Below are positions 13,374-23,277 of a DNA stretch of 64,000 nucleotides, piece after piece; within the stretch, counting starts at the first letter, position 1; every line of letters starts with the position of its first letter. Origin of the DNA: Pampus argenteus (taxonomy: Eukaryota > Chordata > Actinopteri > Scombriformes > Stromateidae); assembly GCA_036937835.1 (NCBI GenBank), contig CM072878.1, positions 17,712,501 through 17,776,500 on the forward strand. The letters run 5' to 3'. Under the pieces are notes generated by a model, which saw only the letters and a list, made by a program, of their open reading frames with translations, ran no database searches and was not told where the DNA came from. The translations under genes and the position numbers were made by a program.

Positions 13374-13714
13374 AAGTTTGCTTATTTCAGACCATTGATT
13401 TATCAACGCTGCTGCACTTACCCCTACATAAGTGCAATATATTGAGATTTTTGACAAATTTGAAGAGCATATTGATGTTTTTGATTGTCATGATCATCAT
13501 TTCGCATTAACTACAAGCTAAATAAATTGGTCCAAATACACAGTGATACATGCATGCTGCATTATGATGCAGTTACACGTGATATTTTTTACTCTTTGTA
13601 GTCGTGCTGAACCCAGGCGAGCATGTGGAGTGTCATTTCTCTGGATCTGCTGTTTTTGAGGATTTAATCCATGTTGGTGACTTCACACATTAAAACAAAA
13701 AAAAAACAAAAAAA

Positions 13715-15691
13715 AAAACAAATAGCATTTATTTTGTAGTGACGTCGAAATCTTCTGCACTTCTACAGGTTGAGTTCAAATTATTTATAAAACTTTATTT
13801 TCTTCTTTTCAACTCAACAGTTGTTTCTCTTGGAAAAAAACAAACAAAAACAAAACAAAACAACAACCTCCAAGTGATAAAACCCAAAACCACAAACATG
13901 GTACAGACATCGAACAACACGCAGCGTCATCTACATCATCAAAAAATACACAGTCTACAGTGGAGCAAAGCTCAAAATGATGAGGAAAATGTGAAATGCA
14001 TGATACATATACATATACATATATATATATATACATATATATATGTATCACACAGCTCATGAAGCTTTAGATTTCAAAAAACAGGAAAGACAGCAAGAGA
14101 TACAAAGATGAGGGAATAGTTTTAAATACTGTAATGTCTGTCAGACAAACAAAAACTACATCTGTAATTCTTCTCCGATTTCCAGTTGCTCCGTGTCCTC
14201 GTTCAACTGGTTCTCGTGACACATGACGTGATACTTGTGGTCAGACTGAGGAGGTGTTCGCATGTAAAATCCTCAACGGGGTCGATAGGGGAGTGCCAGA
14301 GAAATGATAATAAAATAGAATTATGATATAGAGAAAATAAATTCATATATTTTCAATATACATCGATCATTTTCCATTTTTGGCTTATGCATCAGCTTAA
14401 GCAAAGCGATTCATTCCTGAGGTGCGAGGCTGTATCAACGACATGGTTTCTATTCAGGGTTGTGAGTGTGTGTGTGTGTGTGTGTGCTTCAGAGGGGGGA
14501 GTAGGGTAATAGTTTTTGTATTTTCTATTAGATTCATTTTTGCTTTGTTTATTATCTTTTAGGTGAGCGACAGGGATAAGCGGACGGATATGCAAAAATA
14601 AGCACGGCTCCAAACAGACATATGACAAATCCTGCCTCCGGACTTCATCGGGTGAGTGGTTTCAAGCATTAAAAAAAAAAAACGGCCAACAGGAGACAGT
14701 TAGCCCTCGGACAGAAAGGGATCTTATTCACACACATATCAATACAAATTACAAGACAAAAAACCCAGTGAGCGTACCTACTGCTGTGAATGTGGTGCAG
14801 AAACAACAACAAGATGACCAATAGTTACAATTACTGTCAGTAGAATAATGCGAGGTAGCATCGATGAGGGAAACAGAGGGACCTGAGAGGACAAGCAGGC
14901 AGCGTCGGGTAAATGCTCTGATTTGCATTTCTGTGTACAAACAGAAAAATAGCCCTGTGAGAGTGACAGAGGTGCATTAACCCCCCCTTTCTGGGTTACA
15001 GCTGGTGAACAAATCTAACATATGCTTAACGCATGTGTACCGTGTGCTGATGTGTGTGCTGTCAGTTGCAGAGAGCAAAGTGTTCCTCTGCTTTTAGGTT
15101 AGTGTATATGGATGTGAAAAACTGACTGAAGCTCTGCGGAGCAACGACTCGGATCACGTTGGTAAAAGAGCAAAAGCAAAAACTCTTAATTTGCTTTTTT
15201 TTTTTTTTGTCGAGGGGCATGTTCAGTGTCACTATGAAAATATTAATAACCCATTTGCAAAGAAGAAAATATAACAAAATAATAAAAAAAAAAAATATTC
15301 AACTGTTAAAATGACTTCATACAGTAGCATATGTTAAAAAAAATCTGTTCAAAAATCAATTAGAAATGCATGCACAATGTGAATTATTATTTTTTTTTTC
15401 TTTGCTTTTTCACAATACTGTAACATTTCAGGTTTTCCATTATATCTAGTCTGTTTTACAAACACTTATGGACACAAATAAAACTAAGAGAAGTCACAGA
15501 CGTGCATGCTCTCATGCTGGAAAGAAAAAAAAACAAAATAAAATAAAACCACAACCAATATTAACATTTCACATTATAGCTATTCAAAAACAAAACAAAT
15601 GGAATTAAACCATGAGAAATGTCAATGCAAGTGGGGGCAAATTGGGAGGCAGGGTTCATTATGGTGTTATCACAGGTTAACAGGTCAAAGG
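13715..15691 (-). other. stat5b: stat5 3' untranslated region (probable extent)
   Basis: Non-coding AT-rich sequence after the stop codon at 15692-15694. AATAAA hexamers occur on the minus strand near 14545, at 13794-13799 and at 13728-13733. The last is followed at once by a long T/GT-rich stretch (minus strand, about 13687-13720), the expected downstream element, so it is favoured. Within the region are a GT repeat (about 14466-14487) and an AT-rich microsatellite (about 14005-14045). Confidence 0.5.
13728..13733 (-). terminator. Candidate stat5 polyadenylation signal AATAAA
   Basis: Canonical hexamer on the minus strand followed within 10-40 nt by runs of T broken by single G. Together with the hexamer at 13794-13799 it makes a credible 3' end about 1.96 kb past the stat5 stop. 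Confidence 0.5.
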
Positions 15692-15872
15692 TCAGGACTG
15701 CTGGCCACCCCATTGGCTCTCTACAGGCCGTCGCAGGAGCTCTTCTACATGCCTCGCCACATCCATGGTGTCATCCAGGTCGAAGTCTCCATCCGCATCC
15801 AACATAGAGTCACTCCTGCCACAAGGACACAGAGAGGAGCCACCCACACTCAGACAAGCCCAGAGCAACAAG

Positions 15873-15916
<44 letters not shown>

Positions 15917-16558
15917 CAGTACACAAACACACGCTCACACAGAGCCGCTCAGATGTTCAAATGCTTTGTTGACTCACATAGGTGGATATATGCTGTAGGT
16001 GTGAGGGTGATTGACAGGTGCTGGAGAGGCTCCGTGATCCATATAGGTTGGGTTTCCACTTGATGGATCTGGATTGGCTGTAGCAAACCTGTCAGTAGCC
16101 ACACACACACACACACAGAGACACACATTAATAAATAAAATAACAATAAATGTGTATTTAAGTCTATGTTCAGCAGTTGCCAGAGCAACTACCCTCAGCG
16201 TGTTTTCCAGTCCTCGCTGCATCATTATGGCCATTCTCTGCACCGCGGGTGAACCAACCGCAGAGGCAGGCAGGGAGCGGGGCTTGCTAACTAACAAGCC
16301 TAACTCTAATGATGAGTGGAATACAAGCTCGCTCAGGAACCCCCGCCATCCTTAATTGGCCTCCTCCAACTGTAACAGCTAACTAATTGCTGATCTGAAT
16401 TCAGGGTCCAATATTTAGTGATTAACTCTAAATGTTGCCACAGAGGAAAAAAAAAAAAAAACGGAAAAGAAGAGAAAGAGCAGGAGGAAAGAAGCTCGGT
16501 ACTTACTCAGGCACCACTTGTTTAATCTGCGGTTTCACGTAGCCGTCCACTGCTTTGG
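15692..16558 (-). CDS. stat5b: stat5 tail: phosphotyrosine and transactivation domain (residues 692-786)
   Basis: Exons 16507-16558, 15978-16088 and 15692-15815. The first has Tyr698 in SKAVDGYVKPQIKQVV, the JAK2 target. The second has an S-P site (GASPAPVNH) equivalent in place to the mammalian tail serine. The last contains the amphipathic activation helix DGDFDLDDTMDVARHVEELL and ends ESQWGGQQS. The last intron is only 162 nt and is partly filled by a CA repeat (about 15871-15914). Confidence 0.95.
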
Positions 16559-17873
16559 CTTTAAAACAAACAAGACACACACACACAGAGAGAGAGAGAG
16601 AATCATCATATAACAATCAAGACATCTGTTCACTAAAAGCAGACGGAGCAGCAGTGATATTACAGCAGCCTGCGCGTGCAGATTGCAAGGTTGCTTACAC
16701 AGCGGTGGGGTGTAATATTTGGAGAAAACCTCGTCCTTTGGTCTGTCGGGGTAGAGGAACAGGAGGTGATTGAGATCGCTGATGCGGTCAGCCAGAGAGC
16801 GAATGGAAAAGTCTTTGGTTGTGTAGGGCATGAGGTTCCAAACCATCCTCTCGCCTGGAAGAAACACACACAGCATCATCAATAATAATAATAAGAAGAA
16901 CAACCGTTTTCCACTCAACATTTCAATTTTTATTTTATTAGTTGGACAAAATATATAGTTTCCGCTTGAATAATAATCTACAATTTATAAACTATTCTCG
17001 ATGAGGGATGGAAATTTATGTAACTTTAGATCTTTGTTTTTTATTTGTTTTTTTTTATTTTCTGGTTCATAAGGTTGAGTTTAACTTCTCTCACCAATTG
17101 TATCTGGCTCCTCTGATTATGTTATCCTTAAAATAAGGGCTCATAACGAGCATTTTACACATCGTACCTGCTTTGTTGGGATTTTCCGCCACCCAGGCGA
17201 TTGTGATTCCTCCGATCTCAGAGTCACTAAAGCGCAGGAGGAAGGTGCCGTTGGGTTTGGACATCAGCATATCCTGAGCCTGCTGCTTATTCACAAAGCC
17301 CAATATGGCCCTAAAAAAACAGCAAGAATTATAGAATGGAAAAGACATAAAATGTTTTTTGTTTTTTTTATCTGTTTTCTCTCACCCATTTCTCCTTCAT
17401 TTCAATTCTAGTTTAGTGGTAAAGAGAGAAAGAGCAGATCCAGCTGCTCAGGTTGCCATGGAAAATCATGAAAATGAACCATCGCCTGACAAAATGGGGG
17501 CAGGAAAACATTTACTTTTACAGAACATGTAGTCCAGCTGTCAGATTCTTTAAAAAAAAAAAAAAAAAAAAAAAAGAGACTAAGCTGCAACTAACTTCAA
17601 ATGGAAACGGAAAAAAATAAAAAAATAAAAACCCTCTGCAGTTTTCTTACCCATCATTCCAGTGTGGTTTGAGATGCTTTTTTGTGAGCTCCATCACACC
17701 ATCAAACCATTGCCAAAATGTAAAGTTCCTCCCCGGCAAGCTTTCCTGTAGAAGGAAAATAAACAAACTCATGTCAATCCAGTTCATAAATAGAGGAACA
17801 ATGTGTCCTCAACCTCTGGAGTCATTCCTGTTGTATTACTGTGATTTAACACACTTTGGCTGAATCATTAAAT

Positions 17874-17914
<41 letters not shown>

Positions 17915-19144
17915 GGAAGATGGGCGATGAAGAGAAGGTTAAACTGTGTGCAGTATGTGTGTAGCCTTTACACACGTCTGTGATGCAGCTGAAACTTGAT
18001 GTTCCTGTAATCTAATGAAGCTGATGGTGTGTGTGGTGAATGTGAGTGCGTTTTCAGCCATCACCAGCTGCTTCGAGCCAGAAAATGAGGCCTCCAGCCT
18101 TTCTCTGTGTGGACAAACAGGCCCATTAAGATGAAGACCTGGCTACCAATGAGGCTCTCTCTCTCTCTCTCACTCACTCACTCGAGTCAACTACAGACTA
18201 GAGCTGGAGGGACACTGCAAATGGAGCAAAAAATATTCCTATGTATGAATAACCAGTGGTGAATCACAAGCATGCGGCTGAAATGGCTTAATGAAAACGG
18301 GCCGTGGGCATTTTAAAAATGTAAGGAGGAGAAAACACGCTCTTGACAGAACTTATGATAACAGATAATTATTAAAGATGTGTGTTTATATTCATGGGAA
18401 AAACACACATAGAGAGAGAGAGAGACGGGAGGCGGGATCACGAGGAAAGAAAGCACAGCTGACCCTGTTAAACTGTGACCAGGTCATAGTCATGTTGCGG
18501 TAGTCGTCGGGGTTGTTGCTGGAGCTGCTGAAGGCCTTTTGAGCCAGGAAGACCAGGTTTTCCTCAGACAGGCCTCGGTTGCTCTGCACCTCAGCCTTGT
18601 ACTTCATGTTAATGGCATCACACAGCTGAGGCCAGAGCACCTTATCTGGCACAAGGAAAGGCACCCGTCCCTGTAGCCGCCGGGGAGACAGCGGAGGATT
18701 TAGTTTAGGATACATGTATGATGAAAATGTCAAGTTTACATCCTCCTTATGATGTTTATCCATGTTGAACACACACACAGAGATTGTTTACTCACCGGCT
18801 CAGCAAAAGCGTTGTCCCACAACACAGTTGCCGTGGCGTTATTGTCTTGACTACCATGGACTATCACCACTACAGGAAGCGATAATGTCTGTTCAGACAA
18901 AGAAGGGAGGCCATCAGTAATATATATATATATATATGTGCAAATCCCAAATTAATGTGGGTATTAATTTCTTAGCTACCTCCCACATCTCTCTAATGAC
19001 TTAAAGTGGGATAAACTTATATCGCCGTCTTCAACTGAGAATTTCAAATATGTATGCAGATATTATGTCATTTGACAAAGTACATAGAGTTGAGTCTAAA
19101 TGGGAAGAAGAGCTGAGCATGGATCTTGAGGTGTGATATATGTC

Positions 19145-19241
<97 letters not shown>

Positions 19242-19418
19242 TATATCCACCTTGGCTGTCTTCTTACCTTCACTTGAAAGACGAGCTCATTGCCTCCAAC
19301 ACTAAACTGAGACTCGAACAGAATCGTGAACTTCTCCTCTGTGACCGATTCGGCTCCTCGTCGGTCCGATCGCTTGATCCGCTTCAAAGACTACATGAAG
19401 AACGACGTGTAAGATATA

Positions 19419-19459
<41 letters not shown>

Positions 19460-22002
19460 TGCCCATGCAGTTAGGCTGATAATGCACTTGTCATACATAT
19501 AGTAGCCTGCATGCATTAATGATTTACTCTGACTACTACACTCTCATGTAAATACTCTATTGAGGACACTGGGAGTCGTTGCTAACAACAACATGTGATG
19601 TAGAGAGACTCCACTGATGAGTTTATGCAGTACATACATACTATAACACCGTGAGTACACATTCACTAGCTCAACACTGCTACTTCTAGATCAACTGTAA
19701 ACTCATTTCCTCAGCTCGCCCACAAGGATCCACTCACCATGTTCCTGAAGTGGGCGCTGAGAGTGCCTGTAGTCTGGTGGTACTCCATCACACAGTTATT
19801 GTTGAGAATTTCCCCACTGCTGTCACTGAAGACAATCAAGGAGTGAGTGAATTAACTGCTTAACTAACCGTCTGCTGTGACACACTTGAGTTTATGCTTC
19901 TCAGAGCAAATTAAAAAAACAAAATTCGTGCTCGTTTGTTGAGGAAAAACAGCATGTCTCCGGGCTGCAGATTGGGTGTTATACTGTTTTTTAACCGCTA
20001 GTTCTCCGTCTGACCTGCAGTCTTGGAACGTTTCTATTAGTCGGGAGGAATGTGGAACAAGGCTGTGGATCAGGCTAAATGTGGATTCTGCATCCACACC
20101 ATAGATTCCCGCTGAGGCATTGTTCAAGTTCCAGCCATGTCTTTGTGGTGAGGTCTGGAAACACACTAGGCCAGAGTTCATCCTGGGAACCAACAATTCC
20201 TGTACAAAACTCTCATTCCTTATTTTAGCGGTTCCATAAAAGTCATACATACGGTCATATACAATCTTGTTGACCACGCAGGCTGCAAATTAACTTCAAC
20301 TACACGCCCTATATGCCTTACAGCTGCATATCTGCATGTTTGCAGGGTTTATCTGTACGCTCCCGGGTTAAATGAGCTAACTGAGTAAGTAGACTTACTT
20401 TCTTGTGTTCTCGTTCTTCAACAGGGCCTTCGCTTGCTGTTCACTGATGATGGTGGCCTTGACCTGTGGAGGGTTCATGTGCACGTTCAGCTTCCCGCCG
20501 ACTAGGAGGCGCACTGTAGCAGCAAACTTGGTTTGGGTTTTTAGCACTTGTGGAGGCTGTTTCTCAATGATGAAGGTGCTGTGGAGACAAAATGACCGAA
20601 CAACAGAACAAAGCCGTGATGATCAGGTGGATTAAGTGCACATCATGTCACGGCAACATGGTTACAATGGACTTTATTGAAGGTACTGCTGAGTTGTATT
20701 TGTTTGTAGCCATAATAGATTATATGGATGCATTCATATGGCAACCAATATACTGAAGTATAAATCAAACTTTAACTTATTAATGGTTGAATCTTAAAGG
20801 CTGCAGAAGGCTGCAAACTGACATGAAACAGTCTGTTAAGTTCAAGCACTTTACTGTAATGCAGCGACATAAATAAATCTGGTCTCACATCACAGTATCA
20901 ATATAATATTGATATATTGCCCAGCCGTAACATACAGTGTGTTTTGGTGTTATAAATGCAGGTTTTTAGCAGATTTGAGAACAATAACCTTCCCATAAAT
21001 GAAATGAAAAGTCTCCACTGTTCAGTCGACTAACATGGTTTATAATTACCATCTTCTACTGAGTTTGTTCTGCTTTTCTGTCAAGCTGTGTTGCAATTTG
21101 GACATTAACAAAAAAAAGAGAAGTAGAGATGGAGAGAGAGAGAGAGAGAGAGAGAGCAAACACACAGTTGTTATGAGGCTTCGGGCCCTCTGGTGTGTAG
21201 CTGAACTAAATGCTGAGGAGAAAACAACACTCTTCCCATCCCCAGCCTTCAACCTCCCGAGGCTTCTGGGGAATACAGAGAGGATGCTGCTGGGGTATGA
21301 CAGCAGTGCATTACTGTAGGGCCACAGTCTGCGGCTAACCAGAAATCGCTGTGACATTGACATGACTTCTCTATGTATTATGGATCTCTGCAGGGACAAT
21401 TTTCTAGAAAATGCTCTCAAAATGTCAGCTGACCTTCTGCTGAGAGATTCTGAAAGGCAATAAGACCCTGGCAGATGTGCCGTCGGTGCCGAGATAATGT
21501 ACTGAAAACAAGTTGCGTGTGTCCTTGCTTTTCCTTAAACTCTTACACACTTCAGGCCATTTGTCTCTATGAAAGCCTTCTGCGTCTGAACATTGTGCAT
21601 TTACTCCCCACCCTCTCTCATATCCGCCCGTTTCTCTTTTCTGTAACACATTAAGGCTCCTTATCTCCTGCCCTGATGGGGTTTGAATGATGTTTGGATG
21701 ATGCATCTCTAGTTAAGCTGAGCCATCCATGTAGACTGGACACATATATAATATATAATATACATATGCTTTATATGACTAAACTGGTTTGTGTGTTCTT
21801 GAATAAATATATTCTCTAACCGTTGACCTCATAACCATAAACATTTATAATTAAATGGCCTCATTTTCCTTATTTTTCTTCCTTATTACTCATAGCACTG
21901 AAATAAGTGAATGCAAATAAGCCGTGTGCAGCAGCAGTGCCCAAATCACCTTAGATAAAATGAGAATTGATAGACAAGATCCTTAGAAATATATATGAAC
22001 CT

Positions 22003-22037
<35 letters not shown>

Positions 22038-23245
22038 GGTGACCAGCGCTGAAATGATATCTGTGATAGTGCTGTTGAGTTCGTTGAGGAGCTCTTCGAC
22101 CGGCCCGGGGATGGGCAGCTGTTGTCTGAGGTGCTCTGCTCTCCGAAACTGCTGCCTGTTCTGCCAGATTGTTTCCGCCAGCTTCTCACACCTGCGTCGA
22201 TGTGCACACATGACAAAGCAAAGTAAGAATCAGACCTGAGGATGGTCTTTGATAACGATAAAATGGAGTAAACATATATTAACTACTCTCAACTACTCGT
22301 CATATAAACAACTACCCCCGATGCTGTGTTCAAGCCAAATATCAACCCAGTGGCAATAAAATAAAACTCTTGAAAAACATATATACTTTTTGGATACCTG
22401 CTCGTACTGATTTATGTTTGCACTTTGTTTTAGCTCCACATCCAAACCGTTTCTCAAAACAGTTCAAAACAACAGTGGAAATTCCTGACTGGATATGTGA
22501 AGGGAAAAGAACTGTCGAATGTCAAACTGGTCCACCTACGTCTCTCTGATTAGGAATTGGAAATGAACCCAGCAGTAGTCACTTACAATCGTGTAAACCT
22601 ATGACCTCTTGGTTTGTGAGGGGGTTCGAGTGGCTGTGATCTTGGTGGGAGGTGGAAGAGGACTCACCAGGACTGCAGGATGTCCAGGCCTCCCTCCGGC
22701 GGGCCCCCGTTGCCTGCCAGCTGTTGCCGTCTCTTCCACTGGATCAGCTCATCATCCAGAATGACGGTCTGCTGCTTCCTCAACAGCTGCAGTGTTATCT
22801 GGTGCTTTTCTGCCAGATCCTGGACACACACAATAAAGAAACCAAACAAAGTCATATTAAATATATATATACATATATATATATATTTATACAGGAGTTG
22901 AAGTGTGTTTTTGTTGAATGCATGTCCTACCAGTCTGTATTTCTGTAGTGTGTTGGCCTCTCTGGTCAGCCATGCCTCCACAGTGGCTCTCTTGCTGAGA
23001 AGGGCGGGCTCCCGTAGCTGTCTGTCAGCAGGGGGCAGCGTGGCCAGGCTGGTCAGCTGAGCTGGGGAGGGGTGGGGTTGGTGGGGTTGGTGGTGGTGGG
23101 GGGGCAAGTTAGAGGAGATAGACGGAGGAAAAGTGAAAATCTCCATCTGAAACCTGCCTACATACAGTGTACGTTATCACCTGAGAGGAATAATGATTTA
23201 CTCAGGAGCTCTTCAAGCGCTATGCAGACGCCATTTGAAGCGAGA

Positions 23246-23277
<32 letters not shown>

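Larger units (their letters stand above)
8400..13700. other. Intergenic interval between the CpG-island gene and the stat5 3' end
   Basis: No coding signal recognised. It contains AT, GAT (10256-10280), CT (10381-10403), GAA (11069-11122), TTC (11640-11706) and ATT (12047-12071) simple repeats, a T run near 11378-11392, and the CTCF-like site at 13360. Confidence 0.5.

Noticed and set aside
19133..19474. Tyr-Ile repeat proteins on both strands
   Set aside because: Translations of the TA microsatellites flanking a stat5 exon.
19864..20277. 137-codon minus-strand frame in a stat5 intron
   Set aside because: It lies wholly within the intron between exons 20399-20578 and 19738-19825, matches no known protein and has no codon or motif evidence.
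20893..20930. Imperfect palindrome ATCAATAT-A-ATATTGAT as a regulatory hairpin
   Set aside because: The following ATATTGCCCAGCC phrase suggests it is a fragment of an old transposable element, not a dedicated structure.
21425..21706. 93-codon minus-strand frame in a stat5 intron
   Set aside because: No recognisable domain; lies between well-defined stat5 exons and does not fit their phases.
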